Assembly (NCBI GenBank): GCA_015501055.1 | Contig: JADNYV010000036.1 | Coordinates: 124,001 to 188,000 of the forward strand | Direction: 5' to 3' | Origin: Mucidula mucida | Lineage: Eukaryota; Basidiomycota; Agaricomycetes; Agaricales; Physalacriaceae | DNA: 64,000 nucleotides | Shown here: positions 12,515-24,640 of the stretch, piece by piece | How the letters are laid out: each line of letters starts with the position of its first letter | Numbering within the stretch: the stretch's first letter is position 1 | Program-made: the position numbers and the translations under genes | The notes under the pieces: generated by a model | What the model saw: the letters and a program-made list of their open reading frames with translations, nothing else | What the model was told of the DNA's origin: nothing | The model's database searches: none

Positions 12515-15500
12515 TCAGAGACTAAACACTCCCCCTCCCCTCCTCCGACTCTGAATCGGATGCACCACAAGCAAACTTAGGCCCAGCCCCACCGTCAATC
12601 CAATCGCCACCGATATCAACTGCAGCGCAGTCTTGAATCCGCTGACATACGAACTCGACGACCCGCCCGTCTGCTCCGATACAAACGACAGCAACCCGCC
12701 TGACCCCAGCCCACTCGGCACTTGGAAGAGAATGCCCGTGATCATAATCACAAACGCATTCCCATCAAAGAACCGTCCATACATATTCGCCACAAATCCG
12801 ACCGCAAACGCCCCCACCGCCGCCGAAATATCGCTTTGGTTCGTAAACTTGGTCGCAGTAAAGTGGTTCGTCACCCAGCCCACAGACGCGATCGCGATGA
12901 GCAGGAAAAACTCCTTCCTTTTGAACGGAATGTAGTTCCTCAAACTGAGGAATGCGCTGAACATCGGCACCGACAAAAATGCCCACCACGTGCTCGGTGT
13001 AACCTGCCACCAGCCGCCTTCGGGGTCGTGGCTCTCTGCGCAAGTGTAGTCCGTGATGCCGACGATTTCATGGGATGTGATCTTCTGGTAAGCCTCGGCG
13101 CCCATGGCCAGGCCGAAGCCAAGGAAGAGCGAGTACACAACAGCGTAAAACATGCGCACGGAACCAGAGACAAGGTTACGCGACATGAGTTCGAGGGAGC
13201 CGCAGAGGACGATGAACCCAGGCAGAATGAGCACGACGGAGGATGAGGCAATAGCCGAGTAGCACAGTTTCTGAGAGGCCGCCATGCCTGCAGCTATGAA
13301 GCTGAATAGACCGGCGACGACAATCCTATGGTCAAAGTCAGTCGCTGCATCATGAAAGTAAGAGTACACTCACTCAAACACGTTAGAATAAAGCTCGTTC
13401 CTGACACTCAGCAATTGCAAGCCGACGAGAAGCGCCCCAAGAGGGTATACCGCCACCGCATCGATAAAACTGCCGTTGAAGCTGACCGTGCAGATACTCG
13501 AACTACACATCCCGCCGATCAACATCAGCGCCCACCAAGGATAAATCTTCTTGTGCTTCATCAAATCCGTCAGTTGCTTGCTTGCATCCGCCACCGCCAG
13601 ATCGTCATGAATAACCTTCCAATACAACTCGTACGCATCTCCGAGCTTCCCAAGATCGAGAGCAGAACCCTGGCGAATGAAACGGATCGATGAAGTAGCA
13701 GTGGATGCGTCATCGAAAGAAATTAGCATGCAGTCGGGGATATACATGCAGGACACTTCCACATCCAGAACGCGCCCGGTAGCGGAGATCTGGGCCTGGA
13801 GACGGTGGGAAGGTGCACCAAACATCATCATGGCGCGCGCCAGCTTGAGGATGAATTCTTGTCGCTGAATGATCTCCGCGACGTGGCGCGTGATGAATAT
13901 CTCGGCCTTGCGCCTCTTCCTGCGCTCCCTATCCTTTTTAAGATCGTAAGAGAAGGGGTCCTCGCCTTCGACGGACGGAGTGTTGATAGGCGTGGTGTGA
14001 GAAGGTGTTTGACGTCCCAAGCTGATGACGGAAGCAGCGTAGGGAAAGTCTTTGAGCACGCCAGACCACTTGGATTTATGGGTGGGAGTGACCGAGGAGG
14101 AGGAGGGAGACGGCTCGTGATGAATATGCTGCGCACGTGTGTCGATGAGAGTCGCAAGCGTATCAGTCGACGGAGTGATAGGTAGAGTGGGCATGTCGCT
14201 CCTGTCAAAATGGGTACTCTTGGGACGCTCAAGCGAAGGCGAGGGATGCTTGATCGACGGCATCTTACTTTCGAGGGAATACCTTTGGGAGTGGTTAGCA
14301 TTTTTATACTTGAGAACTGATATACTGACCTGGAAAGGTGATACCCAGGACGCTTCACATTGGGAGCAATTTGGCTTTGCATCGGGGCCGCGGGACCGGT
14401 GATATTCCCGGTACTGGCGATGAGATTCGCTATGGTACCTGCTCCGTTTCTCTCTTTCTTGGGCCTGCCGCCAATGAGATTGAGATTAGAATTCATCGAC
14501 GAAGACCTCTTTAATAAGAATGGTTCCTTTTCCCTCGTTGGGGAAGTGGATGGCGGAGTCGTAGCAGAGCTCCGTGGAGTCTGTTTCGCGAAATCAATCC
14601 ACGGCTTCTCCTGAAGTTCGTCTCCAACGGGAGTGTTAACGCCACTTGGCAAGCCCTGCTCTTGGTTGTAGAGCGTGAGCAACGCGCCGAGAACGCCGCC
14701 GCCTTGCGGGAGACGGGGATTTGCAGGCGCGGCATCCCGCTCTTCGTCCTTTGCTCTTTCTTTTCCTCTAGGCTCCCTTTCACGAGAGCGGGAGCGGCTG
14801 CGGCCACGAAGGTTTAGGAACAAGCCGCGTGCCCTGGCGCGATTGCGAGTATGGGCGCGGACAAGATTTGCCGCCTCGCGATACTGCGAGTCCGTAGGGC
14901 CGGGTAGGCCAGCATTCTCGTCTTTATCGATGTACGTCCCGGGACATTACGAGCTGTATCTGGGCTCGAAGGGGAGACATCGGATGTTGTCGTCGTTGCG
15001 GAAGTTGCGGTAGAGATATTACGTGAATGATGGCCTGGAGGATAGGTCGTCGAAGCAGGCGGGTTCTCTCTCTGATAAGGCGTCAATTCGGTGGTTAATA
15101 GAGGCAGATTGGTGGGGCGGGGGGGAAAGTAGTGTACCCTCGTCCCAGTGGTGGATGACGCCGCATTAACAGCTGTGTTACGCGTCGTAGTTGGGTCCGG
15201 GGATGGAGTAGCCGAAGTTACGCTGTGAGATTGAGATTGAGACTGGGACTGGGACTGGACTGATGCCGCACGAGGGCGTCAGTGAAATAGTCTATTGCTG
15301 TTGGCTATTGGGCAAATAGTCAACATCGTGAATGCCGTAAAAATGACAACCTACATCCAATGCGTGCTCATCAAGAGCATGGAGCTCGCGGTCATTGTGA
15401 TGATCAAGCCATTGGACTTTGCGTGGCGTTTTCTGTCCGGGGCGCGTCTCGTCGACGCCGTCTCTGTTGTTGAACATGATGCTCGGACGCAGAGCAGAAC

Positions 15501-15549
15501 CTGAGGGAGTTTTCGCGCCATTAGCAGCAGAGTCTGGAGGCGAAGGCAT
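12515..15549 (-). CDS. PRM10/ThrE-family multispanning membrane protein
   Basis: This belongs to the ThrE/DUF1212 group. Bacterial members export threonine and serine; yeast PRM10 is a pheromone-regulated membrane protein. Firm exons are 12515-13325, 13374-14282 and 14330 to about 14921. Exon 1 is 15355-15549 and exon 2 about 15222-15304. At least one further short exon between 14922 and 15221 is unresolved. Exon 1-2 gives a polar N-terminus with TPRKVQWLD and HALDEHALD. The middle is Ser/Pro-rich with an SRSRSRERE stretch and a GGGVLGALLTLYNQ block. The conserved cytosolic ThrE domain follows (RQEFILKLARAMMMFGAPSH, EVSCMYIPDCMLISFDD). About ten hydrophobic helices complete the protein, beginning at YPWWALMLIGGMCSS. 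The last exon ends VFSL. The substrate is not predictable from sequence. Confidence 0.85.
15225..15262. repeat. Short hexanucleotide-like microsatellite
   Basis: GAGATT-like units followed by GGGACT-like units run head to tail. The tract falls in exon 2 of the PRM10-like gene, where it encodes a Ser-Pro and Asn-Leu run. It could vary in length between strains. Confidence 0.6.
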
Positions 15550-17797
15550 AAATTAGGGAGAGGGAGTAAGCTAGTCTAAAGAAAGGAAGGAGATTGAAGG
15601 GAATGAAAGAAAGAACAAGAGTAAAGATATGAAGAAGACCACCCACCCCTCTACGGCGAAATATTTCTAAATTTTTATGATTATCTCCTGGGTGTCCGAT
15701 CAATCCTTATCTCCGGAACATATGGTATGGCGAGATCCGAGACATACCCTAGACTCAACCCAAATGCTAGATTCCAGTTATGGAAAGGAAGAGCGAACCT
15801 CAAAGAGTACGACGAGTGGGAGAAAGTCGTGGTTTAAAGCATGGAGGCGCTATTTCACCACTCGTCAGTTCTTGGTTCTTGATAGTGGAGCCCTCACGTG
15901 TCCGGCTCGGATATTCATTCGGGGCCGCCGTTCTCTTCAACTTCATTCCGCTTTCCGGCCATCTCCTTCAAACGTGCTGGCTTGCTGCGTATGTCCGTGC
16001 AGGTTCATTCCGTTCCCGACGCCCCGTCACTTCTGCGGACGTCTGGATCACGCCGAAGCCCGTCCTAGACAGCGACAACGACCTTTGCCGACGCCAAGCG
16101 GCTATTAATCACTCTTACCCACGTCACTTTGGAGCCCATCCACGTCGAGAACGCCATTCTTCGCGCTTCTTGCCTCACAGCGTTAATATTATGTACTCCC
16201 GGTCGTTGCCATACTGGCTTCGTCTTGCTTTGCATGAAGCTGGAAGATCTGACGAGGCGCGATCCACCAACGTGCATACGATGATCACTATGTCTATATC
16301 AGGCTGTGCGTCGCGTGCTCGGACCTGCAACAGTGTTACCGTGACCATCAACAACCAACCCTCAATACATGTATTTCGCCTGTGAAATCTACTCTATCGT
16401 GATTCTACGCTTTCACCCTCTTTCCTTGTCTTCGATCTTCCTCTGCGGCACCCTCGTATCCTTCAGCCGAGGGTTTGCCGCTATTTGTGGCTCTCGCTCG
16501 CAGTATACCCGCAAGCGCGATCGTTTCTCCGGATGCCAATGACCATGATAAGTACGATGATAGTCCTTGTGCCCAAAAAAAACGTTACTCCTCTCATTGA
16601 CAGCGCGTCTTTCGATTTACACCCGCCTCGCTGTTAGAATCCTGATCCCCTGACGCAGCTTCTTCACCAAGCTTTCATGCGATTGCTATCGAGTATCATC
16701 CCATGCCATGAGATCCTCTTCATCGGGAACATGCTTTGTTTGCACGCAGTACGAGGCAGGCTTCTCCAACGCGTTGACGAACGTCTTTGCTTATCCTACG
16801 TTTCATGCCCAAGCTACGCGGCGTTCGGGTATAATTGATTCAATGATTGTGTCAACAAGCAAGGCCATACCGGCGTTGCGCATAGTTATGGCTTCTCTCT
16901 TTCTATTTTGAGACCTGATAATAAGGGCCTAGGGCTAAGCAAGGTTGCAGAAGAGCAATCCTTCATGCTATTCTGCGTTTCGCCTCTACCGATTGCTGTG
17001 ATGGGCTTTCTCGCGTATCGATGTACTGAAGATTTTTTTCAAAAAACGTAAAGAGTGCTTTTTCGACAGGATGATCGGTGAGAGGGTGCCGTGGGAATTA
17101 ACTCTCTTTTCTCATCTTCCTTTCACCACTCAACCTTGTGTTCATCAACTCAAAGCGCGTTTTAAGCCACGCGTTTCAATCTCGGTAATCTGCTATGAAT
17201 ATCTTCGTGCTTGGCTTGAATAGCTGCGGATCGAAATGGTTCGTCGGATTCAATACCTGATGGGAAAAGAACATTGACTTGGCCAAGATACCTGCCTATT
17301 CGTTTAGTGTCCGAGTACTATATATAAGTATCCACACTCCAGAGAACGCGTTCATACTTCTGACCAGGTCTATCTTGAGCAAGTTTCATTTCGCGCAGGG
17401 TAACGGTAAGCCGACTGTTCATCTGTTTTCGGCCGAATGAAGTATCCTAGGTTTACTTATTCCGAACGCAATTTGTTGTCAATCGACAATCCTTTGCTGC
17501 CCAACATGACGCCGCTCCACCGTTGCTTTACCGACTTTCAGCCAGTGTTTGGAATTTGAACTCGTGACAATCGTCTGCTTGACGTTCGTGATGACCAGCA
17601 CCATCGCTCCAAGTTCGAACTGAAGGCGTCGTCATGCGAACATGGCTCAAAGATTGTCACTTGTATCCCCTTGCCTATGCTGCGAAGTAAAAGATTGGAG
17701 GGCTAGTCACCTCAACGACACTCCGCTCAACGTTTATTCAAAATACCTCTCTTCAATCAGCACTCTTCATTTCACCTCTGGTCGGCTCAGACCTAGA
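15550..17797. other. Long intergenic region without a supported gene
   Basis: Reading frames up to 201 codons exist on the + strand (15780-16385), but they lack domains, have biased composition and overlap one another in several frames. The region probably includes the PRM10-like promoter at the left and the promoter of the secreted-protein gene at the right. No repeat was recognised. Confidence 0.45.
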
Positions 17798-18958
17798 ATG
17801 ACGCGCTTCTCAAATCTATATCTTTTCCTCCTCGCTACGAGCCTCTCATTCGTAAGTAGCTCATAATGATTATGCTATGGTACGTCGGTAGGGTTTGACT
17901 CCACTTTGACTCCCCGTGTATCTTCCATATTGCCTTCTGTACAGGTGCTCCTGAACCCAAATATCGACATTTGGGAGTCGACCCGTTATCACGCAACGTG
18001 ATCATTTGCGGTCCGCGCAACGAAGAGACCTACAAACTAATGATCGTGGAAGGACAAATCCTGGGAATGCAAAACCTGGAAGCACGAAGCCTGGGAACAC
18101 AAAGACTGGAAGTCCTACCGTAAACGCCCTTCTGTGTCAATCAAGTACACGTCTAATCATCCGAAGGGGAAATGTCGTCGTGGGTCGAAGTCTGCTGCTC
18201 CAGACCTTCTACTCGAAGCTCGTTTCGGGATGCCGGCTTTCGTAGGTGGTGGTACCGCAGCTGGCACCTTCTGTGGAATCAAAGAGGCCAAAACAGCCGC
18301 CCGAAAGATTGTAGTGCGCATAAGTTTACCGCTGCGAAAAGGGTAAGTCGTTCGAATTCTGCCTTGTAGGGTCTTAAAGCCAATTTCTGTCTTTTTTTAG
18401 ATGCTCGCCACAGGAAGCGGGACTTCATCGGCCTATACGCCTTTGTCAAAGTCCTTGGGCACTAGTCAGATCAAGAGACTCGGGAACGAGCTATCTGGCT
18501 TTAAACTCAAGGCTTCTGTCCCGGGAAACGACATTTGTGGTGGGCAAGCTGTTCTCCCTCCAAATCACTCATGTCATGCATGCAACCCATTGAAATCCAA
18601 AATATGGATCTGGTCCTCTATCAAAACGAAGTTTGCCAGGCCGTGGACGGGCTTGCAAGTTTAATCGAGAGCATGGCTGCGAAGAAGAATGCTTTGAAGC
18701 TGGAATGGATGTCCGACGCCATCAAGGTGGCGACGAGCGCAAACACGAATATGTGGGAAGTTCCAGAGGGTGTACATGGCGCTGTCAGTTCCCCATTTCT
18801 GTTCGTGGACTCATCTTGATTTGACGGTTCCCCAGAAAAAAGTAGTCACTGCAGCGACCCTCAAAGGTCAAATCTGCACCGTCGAAGGCGTCGAAAACGA
18901 AGCCGAAAAACTCCAGGCGTATCTGGGCGAAGCGCTAAAACGACGAGCGACAAAGTAA
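17798..18958 (+). CDS. Putative secreted protein with Trp-rich pentapeptide repeats (model uncertain)
   Basis: I do not recognise a family. The first exon encodes a short hydrophobic leader, MTRFSNLYLFLLATSLSF, resembling a signal peptide, and ends at a GTAAGT donor. Around 18049-18120 one frame reads as five successive five-residue units of the form W-K/E-x-x-x, then basic residues and a Gly/Ala-rich block ending near AKTAARKIV. A GTGCGC donor there joins in frame to an exon starting MLATGSGTSS near 18401. A further splice leads to CQAVDGLASLIESM. A GTCAGT...CCCAG intron (about 18783-18835) then joins to KKVVTAATLKGQICTVEG, and the frame stops at 18956-18958. The exon between the leader and the Trp repeats could not be joined with a good splice pair, so the gene may be misread there or partly decayed. 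Several Cys residues would suit an extracellular protein. Confidence 0.45.
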
Positions 18959-19376
18959 GTGTAGCAGGTCTGTTTAAAGCTGCGAAGGACGCCGTAGAGA
19001 AGAAAAAGATAACGACTATCATGGTATAATTGCACTACTGCATCAGAACTTTGAACATAGAATGCGACAAAAATATCCTAGAATACAGAATACAACCACC
19101 CTTTATTCAATAATTACAGCTCTGGTCGTCATTACCAGCTGGCGGTATGTTACTGTTGTTGGGCTTCTTGTCGTCTCGATTAGCGTCTCGTCGCGGGTAT
19201 ATTATTACAGTATGTAGACAATTTGGCAACGTATACATTCCAAGAATCTCTTGCGGGCCTTCGGACCGGCGAGATCGGCGTTCCTTTTTTGGTTGCCACT
19301 AACCTTCACCATCAGCGTCCCATTATTACGCCCTTTCTGAATCGCACGTGTCGTCCTATATCTACTTTTATCCGAA
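18959..19376. other. Short intergenic region
   Basis: About 0.4 kb between two co-directional genes. It holds the 3' end of the putative secreted-protein gene and the promoter of the DUF1308 gene. I see no ORF or RNA. Confidence 0.5.
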
Positions 19377-21735
19377 ATGGACGCCACAGATGGACAGCAG
19401 CCTCACCCTCAGCTGGTCGTTTTGCAGGCCAAGCTGCAGGCGATCCACGATGCTATAGCGGACTTTCATCCGCCACCGCGGCGCCTACCTATCCTTGATT
19501 CATCGCTCAACATCCACCTGGAGCAGGCCAACTCCTCTGGTTCTCAGGTTGTAGCCAACGACGGACCCAAACAAAACGGCGGACGGGATAAGCGTGCCGA
19601 AAAGGAAAAGAACAAAGATTCCGCCGGTTTCCGCGACGAGTGGATTGTTCAAGGACACATTTCGGGTTTGAAAAAATTAAAGGATACTATCAAGATCGAC
19701 TTGGATGCGCTAGATAGGGTGCGTTTCCCAATGTTTTGTCGTTTCTGAAAAACATTTCTGCTCTTTCTCTTGTCTTTTCGAAATATGGCTAACTCTTCTC
19801 TCACCGGCAGTAGTTTCTCCAATCTCCTACATCGTCAACCGTTCCTCCGCTATCAACCAACGCGCCGTACCTCATCGCTGTTTGGAATGAAGTTCTCGCT
19901 GCCCAACACAATGGGGGCGTCAGAGCTGTCTTCAAGAGCTTTTTGTTGGACGGTGACGAGCGCCTTGAAGAAGAAGAGGTACGTTTGTCAAAGTAGACCT
20001 GTCTCCAACTAATCCATCTTAGGACCAGGATCGCGATAGTGACGGTGACGCTGTTGCGGTTCACAATACCGGGAGAAGAGCGAAGGGCAAAAAGTCAAAT
20101 GGCAAACCCAAAGGTAACAAGGATCAGGACAGGAAGAAGACAAAGATAGATGTGGTTGCAGAGGGAGGCACGAGTTGGATTCGAGTGAATACGTACGATA
20201 ATTTCATTGATGCGATTTTATACTGATTTATTCATAGGATCAAGAATTCTCGTCTACTGTCAGAGTTCCGGGAAATCGATTCTTACCTCACAGAATCCGA
20301 ATCAGAGGCTGAAGATGAACAGGGACACGAATATGGCAACCGTCCGAGCCTTGCGCAAAAGGTGTTTGACAACTCCATCCTGCGGATGGGACGTGCCCTT
20401 GTGCAGACGGCCAAAAATAATTCTCTACGAGTAGGGAAGGTATGTACTCCAAAACCACTTTTTTTTTTAAAAAAATAATAGTTTGATTTGACACATTCAA
20501 AGATTGACCAGAGAATCGTTCCTCGGATAACATTGCGTTTGACGCGCCTTGATCCTGAGGAGCCTGGCGTGGACGATCGAATCGCAGAGACCATTAGACT
20601 CTTGAAAGACATGGGATTGATTGTCGAGATCGGCGAGAGGGATCCGCCTTCAGCCTCTTCTGAAATAAATCCTTTATCGACCTCAGCATCGGCGCCATAC
20701 TCATCGACTCCGCCGTCTTCTCTGAAACCCACACGTCGCATCAATCTTGACCTATCTGTCCTCATCGCATTAACAAGCGACTTGACCCATGCTCCACTTC
20801 CCGCTAGCGTCGCAGAAGCGAAAGAGCGATACGTACCGCCACCTGCAGAGCGAGATTGGAAAAAACTCTTAGGGCTCAGCGACGATAAGGATATGAAGCC
20901 CCCTCTTGAAGATGATGACGATGACGCGGACGGTGTTGATAAAGAGTTGAAGGAAAAGAGACTCAAGCAAAGGGAGGATGAAATGCTGCAGCACTCTCGA
21001 GCATTAACGACTCAGGTCTTGCAAGAGATGGGCAAGGGTATGATCAACGAGATTCGTGACCGCCTCCTATCTACTGGTTCTTCGCTGGACGAGGTCGAAT
21101 TCTGGACGACAATAGAAGCTCGTGACCGCTGCCTACGCATCGTAAGCAAGATTGCTGGGGAACACGAGAAGAAGCGAGTGCGCGCGCTGTTCGACGGGGA
21201 CGTCAAAGCGTATTGGGCTGGATCACGGTACTCCGATATTGATGGAAAAGGATTCATTCCCATTATGCCGCTTCACTACTACGACGATAGCATCAACATT
21301 GTGCATGTCGATGGGCAGGAGGACCGTGCACCGTTCTTCCATGCTTTGGAGCGGACGTGCGTTGATATTCTAGGAGAGGACGGAACGGGCGGAGCGGATC
21401 CCCATCCTATTTATGCGCAGGATCCGTCGCAGAGCACGATCAGCGGGCGCGCAGTGCCGACCAAGTATAATCCCCGGCTTACTGGACATACGGTTCGCAC
21501 ACTCCTATGGGGTGCGAAGCGCGGGTGGACGACGATTACGGCGAATAGGACTAGTGTGAGGGCGGTGGTTAAGGAAGTTGGGCGGGGCACCCTTGGCGGA
21601 TTGGGCGGGAGCTTGGATACAGCGGGTGTGCGGCAGGCGGCAGACGCGGAGGAGCGGGCAGCGATATGGATTGTAGATCCCAGGAGTCTTGCGGAGGGGA
21701 TGAGGAGCGATCTTATCGATACTGAGACCGTTTAG
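19377..21735 (+). CDS. DUF1308 family protein (C7orf25/UPF0415-like)
   Basis: This family is conserved in animals, plants and fungi but its function is poorly known. Exons are 19377-19718, 19814-19978, 20023-20192, 20238-20439 and 20503-21735, giving 703 aa in one frame. The first intron uses the second of two adjacent acceptors (CAG then TAG); only that choice avoids a stop. The core motif KIDVVAEGGTSWIRVN matches the family's VVDVVANGGHTWVKV block. The C-terminal half carries RINLDLSVLIALTSDL and RTLLWGAKRGWTTITANR, also family blocks. Fungus-specific additions include a Lys/Gly-rich linker (about residues 170-210) and an acidic DDDDDADG stretch. It is much longer than the human protein (about 420 aa). 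The dioxygenase gene starts 148 bp downstream on the same strand. Confidence 0.85.
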
Positions 21736-21883
21736 CCATGGTTGTGTTGTAGATGTTACTAGTATGGTGTTGTATACTATTGTAGATATAGACGAAGAAC
21801 TGCTGTCATGTTGGTGTGCTGTTTGACAAAACTTGTGACTTCCAGACTGCGACGCTTTCCGATCACCTTTCTTCAATACCATC

Positions 21884-23262
21884 ATGATTGCTTCGTTTCT
21901 CCCATGTCCCACTGCTTTCACCCGCCTTTCTCGTTATGCGGTTCCTGCCAGAACTCTCTCTACATATCGTACACATTCTGGAACACACAGCGCTAACAAA
22001 ACAATCATATCTCAAGGACGACGCTATTCCTTCTCTGTCTCAGAACGCGACTTGCATATACCAGAGCTGAAGGAATCGTTTCCTTTCGCTTGGTTGCGCG
22101 ATGCATGCCAATGCCCACAATGTATCCACCCCTCCACGCGCCAGAAGTTATTCCGAACGTCTGATATACCATCTGATGTGCGGCCTGTGGAAGTCAATGC
22201 GCTGACAGGCGATGCATTGAAGATAAAGTGGTCAACTGGACACGAGTCTGCATATGATTTGGCGTTTCTGCGCGGACATTCCTCGTTCGTATCGCGCGCT
22301 GAAGCAAACAAGGATCTGTCCCGGAAGGCATGGACGCGTTCAAGTATCAGTCAAACACCGAATCTCTCCATTGATTATGGTGATTTGACAACAAAGGAAG
22401 GGTTACGGAGAGCGATAGATCAGACATGTCTATACGGATTGTTGTTTGTGGTGAGGTGGCTCTATATTCACGTTGTTCTCCATTAACGGTGATTGAAGCG
22501 AAATGTACCTACTGAGGAGACCTCGGCGGCTACTTGTTCCTTACGGAAGCTCGCAGAGTACTTCAGCGAGATCCGCGTGACGTTTTATGGAGAGCTTTGG
22601 GACGTGAAGAATGTGCCCAACAGTCGCAATATCGCCTACACCAACCTTGATCTTGGTCTGCATATGGATTTATTGTTTGTGGTTCTATCCAGTGATCATT
22701 CCAGACAAATATTAACTCCGTTATCAGATACTTCCAGCACCCGCCACAGCTCCAGATCCTCCACTGCCTGCGCAATCGTGTTCTGGGCGGGTCGTCAATC
22801 TTTTCTGACGCGCTGCACGCGGCAGAAACGCTTCGTGACGAAGATCCCGGCGCATTCAAAACGCTCAGCTCAACGCAAGTGCCGTTCCATTATTTAAACG
22901 ACGGGCACCACTTGTACCACACTCATCCCACCATCGAGGTCTCTTCCCACGGCGAAGTGAAGCAAATCAACTATTCTCCCCCTTTTCAGGCCCCGCTCCT
23001 TCTCGATACGCCACCCGAGTTTTACGGCGCTCTAAAGGAATTCACGGAGTTGGTGAATAATGAAGAACATGCGTACGAGTATACTTTGAAGGAAGGTGAT
23101 GCGGTTATGTTTGACAATAGGCGAGTGTTGCACGCAAGAAGAGCTTTTCAGGATATACCGGGGCAGAAGGTGCCTGAAGGAGACGCGAACAGATGGTTGA
23201 AAGGTTGTTATATAGAAGCGGATGTTTTATGGGATAAGGGGAGGATGTTGAGAGGTGTATGA
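21884..23262 (+). CDS. Gamma-butyrobetaine / trimethyllysine dioxygenase (Fe(II)/2-oxoglutarate)
   Basis: This enzyme hydroxylates gamma-butyrobetaine (or trimethyllysine) in carnitine synthesis, using Fe(II), O2 and 2-oxoglutarate. Exons are 21884-22450, 22499-22674 and 22728-23262, giving 425 aa. The N-terminal zinc module has C75, C77 and C80 in LRDACQCPQCIHPSTRQ. The TauD-like fold has the iron ligands H244 and D246 in GLHMDLLYFQHPPQLQ, and the distal H383 in RRVLHARRAF. The HMD and YFQHPP parts are brought together only by removing intron 2. The Arg/Ser-rich N-terminus (about 35 residues) looks like a mitochondrial presequence. That would suit trimethyllysine dioxygenase, but the overall motif pattern fits gamma-butyrobetaine dioxygenase at least as well, so the substrate is left open. 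Confidence 0.88.
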
Positions 23263-23923
23263 GGGCGCACTTCATGAATTCTATAGCAAGAGTGTACAAC
23301 GATACTCAAGTTCAGTTTAGGTTAGATTTGAACACACCGCCCGTAAACTCGGTGGTTAGATTGGCATACCAGGGGCTAAATAATTCAGGTTCCGCGAAGG
23401 CAGATGCAGGCAGACGACATTGCCAAAAGTAATCGACGGCCGCCTTCATGCCACTGTTGTCAACTCCGCACTGCTTCGAACTTCTCAAGCTAACTCATGC
23501 GCTGTTTGTGGGAGATGGAGATGTCAACTAATTCTGGCAGGCGATTCAGAAATTGACTCGAGGTCGGACTTGCTTTTTAGACACCGCAACCGGTCGCTGA
23601 TCAACCGAGTCGCCCAATGCTGTGCAACGGATCTTGTCAAGATGAACGATCGTCCGAGCCACATTCTTCGAGCGAGCATTTCTCGGCTCGCAGTACCGAC
23701 CACCAATTTCCTATGTACTTTGAGAGTTCCCACATTGCTTGCTTTGTCCGACCACTTGTTTCCCAATGCTATTTGATAGTGTGGCGCGATTGTAGAAAGC
23801 CGATTGAAACGCCAATCGGTAGAACGGGTGATACTGTCTAGTATGAACGCTTCGGCCATCGGGCGACGAAACGGTATATAGAGGACCGGGAATCCATTCA
23901 CAAGGGCCAACCTAGTATCTACC
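23263..23923. other. Intergenic region
   Basis: 0.66 kb between the dioxygenase gene and the F-box-like gene. A 136-codon minus-strand frame (23524-23934) shows no domain and is treated as chance. A TATA-like GGTATATAGAGG at about 23872-23883 lies roughly 40-50 bp upstream of the next start codon and may be its promoter element. Confidence 0.5.
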
Positions 23924-24640
23924 ATGCCGTCCACAGACTCTCCATCGCCTGCGCGCCTACCCTACGAGCTCATCGAACTCATCATCCGCGAAGCCTGGCT
24001 CTCGCACGATCTCACTCTCCGCGAGCGCATGGACATGTACACATCCTTCTCCCTCGTCAGCCTTGATTTTGCCTGGGATTTTACACGCATCTTCACGTCG
24101 GACGTTCACATCTTCAATCACGCCCACTACGAATACTACATTCATCGCGCGTACCGCAATGACACCCACTTCCTCAGAATGATGGGGAAGCTCGGTCGCT
24201 GTCTGAACGCCCGCACGTCGTGCCGGAGCATCACCGCACACCGCCCTGAACATCCAGAACAGTCAGAAATTGACTTCGATAGGTTGGCGGTCTATGAACA
24301 CGTTGCGAGCACCATCCAAGTCACATTCCCCGGAGTACACTCCTTTGGGATCGTGTATCACGACTGGACCGTCAACGACGGAAACCTCGCGTCGCTCTCC
24401 CTCCCCAAACAGGTGGAAGTACTGCAGGTGACGCAAGTCAGGAGCGCAAAATTAGCGTCGCATGGCAGGGAACATGACTTCAAATTGGGTACTCTTCCAC
24501 GGCAGTGGAGATACTCCGTTGCGACGGCGGTCCTGCCCCATATTCTTCAATTGGAGGTTTTTGGAGGAAACACTGCCTTAGTGACTGCATTGACGAAGGC
24601 ATGTCCGAATGTTAAGGCTGTCATACATAATCGCTATTGA
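23924..24640 (+). CDS. Short F-box-like protein, single exon
   Basis: The 238-aa product starts with a Ser/Pro leader. An F-box-like segment follows at about residues 10-50 (RLPYELIELIIREAWLS, SLVSLDFAWDFTRI), the usual Skp1-binding motif. The rest is a variable C-terminal region with no repeat I can name. Agaricomycetes carry very large families of such proteins, presumed substrate adaptors of SCF ubiquitin ligases. Many full-length members exceed 350 aa, so this may be a short or 3'-truncated member. The function is inference from the F-box alone. Confidence 0.65.
   Translation: MPSTDSPSPARLPYELIELIIREAWLSHDLTLRERMDMYTSFSLVSLDFAWDFTRIFTSDVHIFNHAHYEYYIHRAYRNDTHFLRMMGKLGRCLNARTSCRSITAHRPEHPEQSEIDFDRLAVYEHVASTIQVTFPGVHSFGIVYHDWTVNDGNLASLSLPKQVEVLQVTQVRSAKLASHGREHDFKLGTLPRQWRYSVATAVLPHILQLEVFGGNTALVTALTKACPNVKAVIHNRY

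Noticed and set aside
13828..14823. 331-codon minus-strand frame as a complete gene
   Set aside because: It opens at a TTG, not an ATG, and its 3' half reads through a clear intron (14283-14329). The real protein splices into the PRM10-like frame.
15780..16385. 201-codon + strand ORF
   Set aside because: Arg/Ser-rich composition with competing frames, no conserved motif, and located in an otherwise gene-free stretch.
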